Shown here: one piece after another, positions 57,025 through 64,000 of the stretch
How positions within the stretch are numbered: position 1 is the stretch's first letter
Layout of the letters: every line of letters begins with the position of its first letter
Origin: Kitasatospora sp. NBC_00240
GTDB taxonomy: Bacteria > Actinomycetota > Actinomycetes > Streptomycetales > Streptomycetaceae
DNA length: 64,000 nt
NCBI RefSeq assembly: GCF_026342405.1
Contig: NZ_JAPEMU010000001.1
Coordinates: forward strand, 1,240,001-1,304,000
Direction: 5' to 3'
Position numbers and translations under genes: made by a program
Notes under the pieces: model-generated
The model's database searches: none
Seen by the model: only the letters and a program-made list of their open reading frames with translations
Told to the model about the DNA's origin: nothing

Positions 57025-57312
57025 TCAGGAGGCGATGTCGGTCAGCCGGCGCAACTGCAGTGGTTCGGCCAGCACTTCGGCCAGGGTTTCGGCCACCTGC
57101 CTGAAGTGGTCGGTGCCGAAGTGGAACTGGAGAGCCGCCTCGTCCGTCCACTCCTCGACGATGGCCATCTGCTCGGGCCGGTTCGGGTCGGCGTAGAGCT
57201 GGTAGGCGAGGCAGCCGGGCTCCTCCAGGGAGGGCTCGATCATCGCCTCCAGCGCGGTGCGCAGCCGGTCGCTCCGGCCGGCGGCGGCCACCAAGGTCGC
57301 GATCACGATCAC
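57025..57312 (-). CDS. Antibiotic biosynthesis monooxygenase (ABM/YgiN-like) domain protein
   Basis: A 95-residue dimeric ferredoxin-fold protein: MIVIATLVAAAGRSDRLRTA, EPGCLAYQLYADPNRPEQMA, IVEEWTDEAALQFHFGTDHF. This is the ABM family, with quinol monooxygenases, heme-degrading enzymes and polyketide oxygenases. GTG 57312 is preceded by AAGGAG. Both flanks carry short tandem repeats. The substrate cannot be inferred. Confidence 0.88.
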   Translation of the reverse strand: MIVIATLVAAAGRSDRLRTALEAMIEPSLEEPGCLAYQLYADPNRPEQMAIVEEWTDEAALQFHFGTDHFRQVAETLAEVLAEPLQLRRLTDIAS

Positions 57313-57462
57313 GGGGTCACTCCTTCTTCGACGGTGGGATGTTTCGACGCTGGGAATGTCGACGGTGGGGAATTGCGACGGACGGGATCCTCCGCGGGAC
57401 CGGCGGGCGGGCGGGCCGGGGCCCTGTGGCGGGTCCCCGGTCAGGAGGGCGCCGGCGACCGC

Positions 57463-58509
57463 TCACGGGCGCAGCGGTCCCGAGCCCGCCCCGGTGCGGG
57501 CCAGTGCCTCGGCGATCTCGCCGAGATCGGCGGCGCCGAGCTCCAGCCGGACGGCGCCGGCCCAGTCCTCGATCTGTTCGGGCCGGCGGGCGCCCACGAT
57601 GGCGCCGCTCACTCCCGGCCAGGCGAGGGTCCAGGCGACGGCCACCGCCGCGACGGTGCTGCCGTGGCGTTCGGCCACCGGGCGCAGGGCGTGCACCAGG
57701 GCGAGGTTGCGCGGGAGTTCGGTGGTGAAGTCCGGGAATCCGCGCCGCCAGTCCTCCGGGTCCAGTGCGGCCACCCGTTCGGCCGTGAAGGCGCCGGTGA
57801 GCAGGCCGGAGGCGAGCGGCTGGTAGACCACGGCGGCCGCGTCGTTGGCCGCGGCCCAGGCCAGCTCCCCCGCGGCGGACCTGCTGAGCAGCGAGAACTG
57901 CGGCTGGATCGCGTCCACCCGGGCGACCTTCGCGGCCGTCGCCAGCTGCTCGGGGCCGTGGTTGGAGAGGCCGATCGCCCTGACCTTGCCCTCGGTCCGC
58001 AGGTCGGCCATCACCTGCCAGTACTCCTCCAGCGGGGTGCCCTGGGCCGCCTCGGCCGGCTCTTCGGTGCCCCACTCCAGCGGCCGGCCGTCGCCGGGCC
58101 AGTGCACCTGGTAGAGGTCGATCCGGTCGACCCCGAGCCGGCGCAGCGAGGCCTCCAGCTCGCGGCGGACACTGGCGGGCTCCATCACCTTGCGCGGTGC
58201 GCCGAGCGGGTCGCGGTCGTCCCAGACCAGGCCGCACTTGGTGAAGACGTACGGGCGCCGGGAGGCCGGCAGCCGGGCCAGGGCCTGCCCGACGACCTCC
58301 TCGGAGTGGCCGAGGCCGTAGACGGCGGCGGTGTCGATCCAGTTGACGCCCAGCTCGACGGCGCGGTGGACGGCGGCGATCGAGTCGCGGTCGTCCTGGG
58401 CGCCCCAGCTGTAGCGCCAGCCGGCGCCGCCGATCGCCCAGGCGCCGAAGCCGATCCGGCTGATCATCAGGTCGGTGCCGCCGAGCGGCACGGTGGGTAC
58501 GTCGGTCAT
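57463..58509 (-). CDS. Aldo/keto reductase
   Basis: A 348-residue AKR (TIM barrel, NADPH). Catalytic tetrad: Asp in WIDTAAVYG with Tyr in the same segment, Lys in VFTKCGLVW, and His in YQVHWPGDG. IQPQFSLLSRSA and VAWTLAWPGVSGAIVGARRP are typical cofactor-side motifs of the YajO/Gcy-like group. ATG 58509 has GGAAGG upstream. It is divergent from an XRE/MmyB regulator that may control it. Confidence 0.93.
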   Translation of the reverse strand: MTDVPTVPLGGTDLMISRIGFGAWAIGGAGWRYSWGAQDDRDSIAAVHRAVELGVNWIDTAAVYGLGHSEEVVGQALARLPASRRPYVFTKCGLVWDDRDPLGAPRKVMEPASVRRELEASLRRLGVDRIDLYQVHWPGDGRPLEWGTEEPAEAAQGTPLEEYWQVMADLRTEGKVRAIGLSNHGPEQLATAAKVARVDAIQPQFSLLSRSAAGELAWAAANDAAAVVYQPLASGLLTGAFTAERVAALDPEDWRRGFPDFTTELPRNLALVHALRPVAERHGSTVAAVAVAWTLAWPGVSGAIVGARRPEQIEDWAGAVRLELGAADLGEIAEALARTGAGSGPLRP

Positions 58510-58646
58510 GTCGGTGCCTTCCGAAGGGGTGCGGTTGCTGCCGGACACGATCATTCGCCGGCCGCGCTGCCCCCGGCAGGGCTCCGTCCTACCCTGGGTC
58601 CGGCAGGACCAGGTTCGGCGGCGGCCGGTGCGCGATGATCTGCGGT

Positions 58647-59576
58647 ATGGACAGACGAAGCGAGCTGGGGCAGTTCCTCCGGTCGCGCCGTGCGCGCCTT
58701 AAGCCCGAGGAGACCGGGCTGCCCGTGTACGGCGGGCGGCGGCGGGTGCCGGGGTTGCGGCGCGAGGAGCTGGCCCAGCTGGCCGGGGTGAGCGTCGACT
58801 ACTACGTACGGCTGGAGCAGGGCCGGAGCGACCACGTCTCGCAGGCGGTGCTGGACGCGGTGGCGCGGGCGCTGCGACTCGGCCCGGACGAGCGCCGACA
58901 CCTGGGCAATCTGGCCCGCCCCCGGCCACAGGCCCGGGAGCCCCGGCCGGCGCAGCGGGTGCTGCCGGGCCTGCGGCGGCTGCTGGACGCGATGACCGAC
59001 GTCCCCGCGTACGTGCTGGGGCCGGACACCGAGGTGCTGGCCTGGAACCGCCCGGCGGCGGCGCTGATCACCGACTTCGGGACGCAGGAGCCCGGGCGGC
59101 GGCAGAAGGCCCGGATGATCTTCCTGGACGATACCTCCCGCGAGCTGTACGCCGACTGGGAGCAGAAGGCCGCCGACGTGGTCGCGTACCTGCGCCTCGG
59201 TGCGGGCCGCCACCCGCACGACCCGGGACTGTCCGCCCTGATCGGTGAACTCTGCATGGGCAGCCGCGACTTCGCCCGGCTCTGGGCCGACCAGGAGGTC
59301 CGCGACAAGACCCGGGGCTCGTACCGGTTCCGGCACCCGGTGGTCGGCCCGCTGGAGCTGGCCTTCGAGACGCTGCGGCTGCCCGACGACCCGGACCAGG
59401 CGCTGGTCGCGTACACCGTGGAGCCGGGCAGCCCGAGCGAGGAGGCGCTGCGGCTGCTGCTCTCCCTGGAGGCGTCCGACCGGCCCGGCGGGGCGACCGC
59501 CGCGGAGCCGGACGCCGCCCCGGACGGCCCCGGTGTCCCGGCCTTTGCCCGCGGGCGCCGCGAGCAGGCAAGATAG
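58647..59576 (+). CDS. XRE-family regulator with MmyB-like ligand domain
   Basis: A 309-residue regulator. The HTH spans residues 5-85 (LGQFLRSRRARLKPEETGL, GLRREELAQLAGVSVDYYV, RLEQGRSDHVS), and the C-terminal part is an MmyB-type PAS-like domain (LGPDTEVLAWNRPAAALI, FLDDTSRELYADWEQKAAD). This architecture is common in Streptomyces repressors of divergent redox genes, here the aldo/keto reductase. It is followed four bases later by the helicase gene. ATG 58647 chosen; ATG 58635 is possible. Confidence 0.92.
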   Translation: MDRRSELGQFLRSRRARLKPEETGLPVYGGRRRVPGLRREELAQLAGVSVDYYVRLEQGRSDHVSQAVLDAVARALRLGPDERRHLGNLARPRPQAREPRPAQRVLPGLRRLLDAMTDVPAYVLGPDTEVLAWNRPAAALITDFGTQEPGRRQKARMIFLDDTSRELYADWEQKAADVVAYLRLGAGRHPHDPGLSALIGELCMGSRDFARLWADQEVRDKTRGSYRFRHPVVGPLELAFETLRLPDDPDQALVAYTVEPGSPSEEALRLLLSLEASDRPGGATAAEPDAAPDGPGVPAFARGRREQAR

Positions 59577-59580
59577 CCGG

Positions 59581-62091
59581 GTGACCCTCCTTGACCTGAT
59601 GCCGAGCCCCGCCACCCCCGACGCGCTGTACGAGACCTTCGCCGCCTGGGCGGAGGAGCGCGGCATCACGCTGTACCCCGCCCAGGAGGAGGCGCTGATC
59701 GAGCTGGTCTCCGGGAACAACGTGATCCTGGCGACCCCGACCGGCTCGGGAAAGAGCCTGGTCGCGGCGGGTGCGCACTTCGCGGCGCTGGCCGAGGGCA
59801 AGCGGACCTTCTACACCGCGCCGATCAAGGCGCTGGTGTCGGAGAAGTTCTTCGACCTGTGCAAGATGTTCGGCACCGAGCAGGTCGGCATGATGACCGG
59901 CGACGCGAGCGTGAACCCGACCGCGCCGATCATCTGCTGCACGGCCGAGGTGCTGGCGAACATCGCACTGCGGGACGGGGCCCAGGCCGACGTCGGCCAG
60001 GTCGTGATGGACGAGTTCCACTTCTACGCCGAGCCGGACCGCGGCTGGGCCTGGCAGATCCCGATCCTGGAGCTGCCGCACGCGCAGTTCCTGCTGATGT
60101 CGGCCACCCTCGGCGACGTCCGCCGCTTCGAGGAGGACCTGGCCCGCCGCACCGGCCGCCCGACCACCGTGGTCCGGTCGGCGACCCGGCCCGTCCCGCT
60201 GTTCTACGAGTACCGCCGCACCACCATGCACGACACCCTGGAGGAGCTGCTGACGACCGGTCAGGCACCGGTGTACGTCGTGCACTTCACCCAGAAGGAG
60301 GCGGTGGAGCGGGCGCAGTCGCTGATGAGCATCAACATGTGCTCGAAGGCGGAGAAGGACGCGATCGCCGACCTGATCGGCAACTTCCGCTTCACCACCA
60401 AGTTCGGCCGCAACCTCTCCCGGTTCGTCCGGCACGGCATCGGCGTGCACCACGCCGGCATGCTGCCCAAGTACCGCCGACTGGTCGAACGCCTCGCCCA
60501 GGCGGGCCTGTTGAAGGTCATCTGCGGCACGGACACGCTGGGCGTCGGCGTCAACGTGCCGATCCGTACGGTGCTGTTCACCGCGCTCTCCAAGTACGAC
60601 GGCATCCGGGTGCGCACCCTGCGGGCCCGGGAGTTCCACCAGATCGCGGGCCGGGCCGGGCGGGCCGGCTTCGACACCGTCGGGCAGGTGGCGGCGCAGG
60701 CGCCGGAGCACGTGGTGGAGAACGACAAGGCGCTCTCCAAGGCCGGTGACGACCCGAAGAAGCGCCGCAAGGTGGTCCGCAAGAAGGCCCCCGAGGGCTT
60801 CGTCGGCTGGACGGAGGAGGGCTTCGAGAAGCTCATCGCCGCCGACCCGGAGCCGCTGGTCTCCCGCTTCAAGGTCACCCACGCGATGCTGCTCTCGGTG
60901 ATCGGCCGGCCCGGCAACGCCTTCGAGGCGATGCGGCACCTGCTCACCGACAACCACGAGGAGCGCTCCGCCCAGCGCCGGCACATCCGCAACGCCATCG
61001 CCATCTACCGCTCGCTGCTGGACGGCGGCGTGGTCGAGCGGCTGCCGGAGCCGGACGCCGAGGGCCGGATCGTGCGCCTGACCGTCGACCTCCAGGAGAA
61101 CTTCGCGCTCAACCAGCCGCTCTCCACCTTCGCGCTGGCCGCCTTCGAGCTGCTCGACCCGGCCTCGCCCTCGTACGCGATGGACGTGGTCTCGGTGGTC
61201 GAGGCGACCCTCGACGACCCGCGCCAGATCCTCGCCTCGCAGCAGAACAAGGCGCGCGGCGAGGCCATCGGCGAGATGAAGCGCGACGGCGTCGAGTACG
61301 AGGAGCGGATGGAGCGGCTCCAGGACATCACGTACCCGAAGCCGCTGGAGGAACTGCTCAGCCACGCCTACGACGTCTACCGGCGCGCGCACCCGTGGAT
61401 CGGCGACCACCCGCTGCAGCCCAAGTCGGTCGTCCGTGACCTGTACGAGCGGGCGATGACCTTCAGCGACTACGTCGGCCACTACGACCTGGCCCGTACC
61501 GAGGGCATCGTGCTGCGCTACCTGGCGGGCGCGTTCAAGGCGCTGGAGCAGACCGTCCCGGAGGACATCAAGACCGACGACCTCAAGGACGTGATCGCCT
61601 GGCTGGGCGAGCTGGTCCGCCAGGTCGACTCCAGCCTGCTCGATGAGTGGGAGCAACTGGCCAACCCCACTGACCCGTTGGCCCCCGAGGTGACGCTGGA
61701 CGACCGGCCCGCGCCGGTCACCGCGAACGAGCGGGCGTTCCGGGTGCTGGTCCGCAACGAGATGTTCCGCCGGGTGGAGCTGGCCGCGCTGGAGAACTAC
61801 CACGCGCTCGGCGAGCTGGACGGCGAGTACGGCTGGGACGCCGACCGCTGGGCGGACGCGATGGACCTGTACTGGGAGGAGCACGACGACCTCTCCACCG
61901 GCCCGGACGCGCGCGGCCCGAAGATGCTGCTGATCGAGCAGGAGGAGGACGCCTGGCAGGTCCGGCAGATCTTCGACGACCCGGCGGGCCACCACGACTG
62001 GGGCATCAGCGCCGAGGTCGACCTGCACGGCTCGAACGAGGAGGGCCGCGCGGTGCTGCGCGTCACCGCCGTCGACCGGATGGGCGGCTGA
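59581..62091 (+). CDS. Ski2/Mtr4-like DEAD/DEAH-box RNA helicase with DUF3516
   Basis: An 836-residue helicase. Motif I ATPTGSGKSLVAAG, motif II MDEFHFYAE (DEFH), motif III LMSATLGDV, HHAGMLPKYRRLVERLAQAG and motif VI QIAGRAGRAGFD form the two RecA domains; the rest is the helical DUF3516 region found in actinobacterial relatives of Ski2/Mtr4. It probably unwinds structured RNA in decay or processing. GTG 59581 has no ribosome site and lies four bases after the regulator stop. Confidence 0.93.
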   Translation: MTLLDLMPSPATPDALYETFAAWAEERGITLYPAQEEALIELVSGNNVILATPTGSGKSLVAAGAHFAALAEGKRTFYTAPIKALVSEKFFDLCKMFGTEQVGMMTGDASVNPTAPIICCTAEVLANIALRDGAQADVGQVVMDEFHFYAEPDRGWAWQIPILELPHAQFLLMSATLGDVRRFEEDLARRTGRPTTVVRSATRPVPLFYEYRRTTMHDTLEELLTTGQAPVYVVHFTQKEAVERAQSLMSINMCSKAEKDAIADLIGNFRFTTKFGRNLSRFVRHGIGVHHAGMLPKYRRLVERLAQAGLLKVICGTDTLGVGVNVPIRTVLFTALSKYDGIRVRTLRAREFHQIAGRAGRAGFDTVGQVAAQAPEHVVENDKALSKAGDDPKKRRKVVRKKAPEGFVGWTEEGFEKLIAADPEPLVSRFKVTHAMLLSVIGRPGNAFEAMRHLLTDNHEERSAQRRHIRNAIAIYRSLLDGGVVERLPEPDAEGRIVRLTVDLQENFALNQPLSTFALAAFELLDPASPSYAMDVVSVVEATLDDPRQILASQQNKARGEAIGEMKRDGVEYEERMERLQDITYPKPLEELLSHAYDVYRRAHPWIGDHPLQPKSVVRDLYERAMTFSDYVGHYDLARTEGIVLRYLAGAFKALEQTVPEDIKTDDLKDVIAWLGELVRQVDSSLLDEWEQLANPTDPLAPEVTLDDRPAPVTANERAFRVLVRNEMFRRVELAALENYHALGELDGEYGWDADRWADAMDLYWEEHDDLSTGPDARGPKMLLIEQEEDAWQVRQIFDDPAGHHDWGISAEVDLHGSNEEGRAVLRVTAVDRMGG

Positions 62092-62104
62092 CCCCGAGCG
62101 GGCC

Positions 62105-62134
62105 GCGCCGGGAGCCCTACGGGGCTGCCGGCGC
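62105..62134. terminator. Terminator after the helicase gene
   Basis: GCGCCGG, one mismatch, then AGCCC (62105-62117) pair with GGGCT, one mismatch, then CCGGCGC (62122-62134) around the tetraloop TACG, 14 bp beyond the helicase stop. Confidence 0.75.
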
Positions 62135-62206
62135 GACGGCGGGCCGCCGGACGGCTCGGCGCGCTCACTGCCGGGCCCGGCCGACCCGGCCTGCGGGGCC
62201 GGCCCG

Positions 62207-62344
62207 TCAGCCCCGCAGGTAGGACAAATCCTTTTCGCCGAGCACGAGTTCGTCCACCGCGAGGTTCTCCGCCCGGTGGTCGGGCGAACCGGGGCCCGGG
62301 ATCGCCGGGACCGGCGGTGCGGCCGCCCGCAGCGAGGCGCTCAC
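62207..62344 (-). CDS. Possible 45-residue peptide
   Basis: A GTG-started frame reads VSASLRAAAPPVPAIPG, then PGSPDHRAENLAVDELVLG and EKDLSYLRG. Third codon positions are strongly GC-biased except near the end. The acidic amphipathic C-terminus after a Pro-rich leader is peptide-like, but there is no ribosome site and no adjacent modifying enzyme. It could equally be chance or a remnant. The rest of 62135-62592 shows no gene. Confidence 0.25.
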   Translation of the reverse strand: MSASLRAAAPPVPAIPGPGSPDHRAENLAVDELVLGEKDLSYLRG

Positions 62345-62592
62345 GACTGCGCAGGGGTGGCCCCGGACCGGCCGCCACCGCGCCGCTCGCTCGCGCGCCC
62401 CGAACGAACCGCCGCCCCCGCCGAGCTGGACGTACGGCAGCTACCCGACCGAGCTCGGAGCCGGCTCCCGCTTCCCGGCCGGGCCGCGGTCGGGCGAGCT
62501 CGGGCCGGCGCGCGGCCGCCGAGCACGAACAGGGCCGGGCCGGACCGCCCGTCGAGCGGCGGGCCTGGTGGAGATGCAGCGGCCCGGGACGG

Positions 62593-63183
62593 TCAGGGCG
62601 ACCGTCGCAGCCCCGCGACGAGGAGCGCGACCAGGCGGCGCGCGTCGTAGCGGGGGTCGCTCTCGGCGCCGATGCAGAGGTTTCCGATGCCGCGCATGAG
62701 GTGGTACGCGGTGATGTCCGAGCGGATCTCACCGGATGCCGCGGCTTCGTCGAGGAGCTGGGAGCAGACCGGCAGCAGGCGGTCGAGGAAGTAGGCGTGC
62801 AGCGTCTCGAAGCCGGCGTTGTCGGCCTGCATCGCGGCGGCCAGGCCGTGCTTGGTGACCAGGAAGTCCACGAAGAGGTCGACCCACCGCCCGAACGCCG
62901 CGCCGGGCGTGGGGCTGCTCGCCAGCAGGGCCGGGCCGGCGTCGGCGCAGGCGTCGACCTGGTGGCGGTAGACGGCGACGACGAGGTCGGCCCGGGTGGG
63001 GAAGTGACGGTAGACCGTGCCCGTCCCGACGCCGGCTCTGGCCGCGATGTCGCGCACCGGCGCCTCCACTCCGGCGGCGACGAAGACCTCGGCGGCCGCG
63101 TCCAGCAGGGCCTGCTGGTTACGGCGGACGTCCTTGCGCCTGGCCCCGGCCGCGCCCTCCGCGCCCTGGCTGCTGTCGCTCAC
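62593..63183 (-). CDS. TetR/AcrR-family regulator
   Basis: A 196-residue repressor with an N-terminal TetR HTH: RRNQQALLDAAAEVFVAAG, VRDIAARAGVGTGTVYRHFP, RADLVVAVYRHQVDA. The helical ligand domain contains WVDLFVDFLVTKHGLAAAM and the C-terminal SetR-like region found in regulators of hydrolases/efflux. GTG 63183 has GGAGG nine bases upstream. It is divergent from an alpha/beta hydrolase gene, with two near-identical operators in between. Confidence 0.93.
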   Translation of the reverse strand: MSDSSQGAEGAAGARRKDVRRNQQALLDAAAEVFVAAGVEAPVRDIAARAGVGTGTVYRHFPTRADLVVAVYRHQVDACADAGPALLASSPTPGAAFGRWVDLFVDFLVTKHGLAAAMQADNAGFETLHAYFLDRLLPVCSQLLDEAAASGEIRSDITAYHLMRGIGNLCIGAESDPRYDARRLVALLVAGLRRSP

Positions 63184-63217
63184 GTCCGACACTCCTCCCC
63201 TTGCGGGTTTACAAACC

Positions 63218-63255
63218 GGAACAAGGTTCCATATCGTTGGCGGAACGAGGTTCCG
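63218..63255. promoter_or_regulatory. Two tandem TetR operators
   Basis: GGAACAAGGTTCC (63218-63230) and CGGAACGAGGTTCCG (63241-63255) are inverted repeats sharing GGAAC-3-GTTCC, centres 24 bp apart, in the AT-richer part of the divergent spacer. They probably bind the adjacent TetR protein. Confidence 0.75.
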
Positions 63256-63396
63256 TTTTGGCCATGATGCCAGAACGGGGACGACGCGACCAAGCCGCGC
63301 GCCGTCGCCTCCCCATGCCCCCACGCGCCCCGGCAGGCGGTTCCGCCCGAACCGCCGGGCCCGGCGCGTGGCGCGGACCGAACGGAAAGCCCTGCC

Positions 63397-64000
63397 ATGC
63401 CTGACTTGAACACCACCGACACGCACCAGCCCGCGGACGCGCCCCGCACGGTGATCTCCGCGAAGCCCGTCGTCCTGCCCGCCCCGGCCGACCGCGCTGC
63501 GGACCTCCAGGTCCGGGTGTCCGCCCCCGCGAGGGGCACCGGCCTGCCCGTCGTCGTCTTCTCCCACGGCTTCGGTTGGTCGATGAACGGCTACGCCCCG
63601 CTGGCGGACCACTGGGCCGCCCACGGTTTCGTGGTCGTGCAGCCCACCCACCTCGACTCCCGCACCCTCGCCGTCCCGGCCGAGGACCCCCGCACGCCGC
63701 GGATCTGGCGCCACCGGATCGAGGACCTCACGCTCGTCCTTGACAGCCTCGACGTCCTGGCGCAGGCCGTGCCGGGCCTCGCCGGACGCGTCGACCGCGA
63801 CCGCGTCGCGGTGGCCGGCCACTCCTGGGGCGCCCAGAGCGCGAGCGTGCTGCTGGGCGCGCGCGTCCTGGACGCCGACGGAGGTCCCGGCGAGGACATG
63901 TCCGACCCGCGCGTCAAGGCCGGCGTACTGCTCGCCCTGACCGGCCTGGGCGACGACCTGACCCCGTTCGCCGCCGAGCACCTGCCCTTCCTGAGGCCCT
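63397..64000 (+). CDS. Alpha/beta hydrolase, 3' end beyond the window
   Basis: The visible 201 codons start MPDLNTTDTHQPADAPRTV and include VVVFSHGFGWSMNGYAPLAD (oxyanion region), HRIEDLTLVLDSLDVLAQ and the nucleophile elbow VAGHSWGAQSASVLLGA, typical of chlorophyllase/PAF-acetylhydrolase-like alpha/beta hydrolases. The Asp and His of the triad would follow beyond the window. ATG 63397 lies in the spacer shared with the divergent TetR gene, whose ligand may be its substrate. Confidence 0.85.
   Translation, partial: MPDLNTTDTHQPADAPRTVISAKPVVLPAPADRAADLQVRVSAPARGTGLPVVVFSHGFGWSMNGYAPLADHWAAHGFVVVQPTHLDSRTLAVPAEDPRTPRIWRHRIEDLTLVLDSLDVLAQAVPGLAGRVDRDRVAVAGHSWGAQSASVLLGARVLDADGGPGEDMSDPRVKAGVLLALTGLGDDLTPFAAEHLPFLRP

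Overview
The window is about 64 kb of very GC-rich DNA with GC-biased third codon positions, frequent GTG starts, GTGA stop/start overlaps and probable leaderless starts. The gene types (SpoIIE-type PP2C phosphatase, XRE/MmyB regulators, VanZ, DUF1023 hydrolase, LigD-type end-joining proteins, DUF6131, NRPS) point to a Streptomyces/Kitasatospora-type actinobacterium. No rRNA, tRNA or CRISPR array was seen.

Layout. 1-5.4 kb: end of an acyl-CoA carboxylase/AtuA operon, a YrhB-type gene, a decayed ECF sigma/DGPF pair and a DinB-type gene. 5.4-13.8 kb: a tight forward operon of galactokinase, GH36-type glycosidase, sulfotransferase-like, amidinotransferase-like, GT2 and MFS genes, an unusual mix with no obvious known product. 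13.8-30.8 kb: mostly chromosomal housekeeping and accessory genes: methionine aminopeptidase with a divergent XRE regulator, a DHA2 exporter, a His-rich methyltransferase with a divergent XRE-cupin regulator, an SDR gene sitting between two fragments of one broken serine hydrolase, VanZ, a Gfo/Idh/MocA protein, a PP2C phosphatase, LysR, another SDR, and the tdh-kbl threonine-to-glycine pair.

31.1-49.8 kb: a split NRPS locus. A forward starter protein (A-T-C, no canonical start codon, no alpha-amino-binding Asp) converges on a reverse three-gene operon: C-A-T (Gly-like code), C-A-T-TE fused in frame to a full MFS transporter (Asp-like code, Cys instead of Ser in the TE), and C-A-T (Lys/beta-Lys-like code). 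Between the two arms lies a 3.4-kb patch of unrelated genes: a pterin dehydratase/VOC fusion, an IS5-type transposase remnant, a secreted bulb-lectin and an immunity gene broken by one amber codon. DasR-dre-like sequences lie at both outward-facing NRPS promoters. The reading proposed here is an acylated short peptide that is assembled, released and exported by a machine whose last enzyme and exporter are one polypeptide.

50.3-64 kb: divergent end-joining ligase and polymerase genes, DUF7660, an AONS-type enzyme, a DUF1023 hydrolase with a membrane partner, a monooxygenase-like gene, an aldo/keto reductase with a divergent regulator, a Ski2-like helicase, and a TetR gene divergent from an alpha/beta hydrolase that runs off the window.
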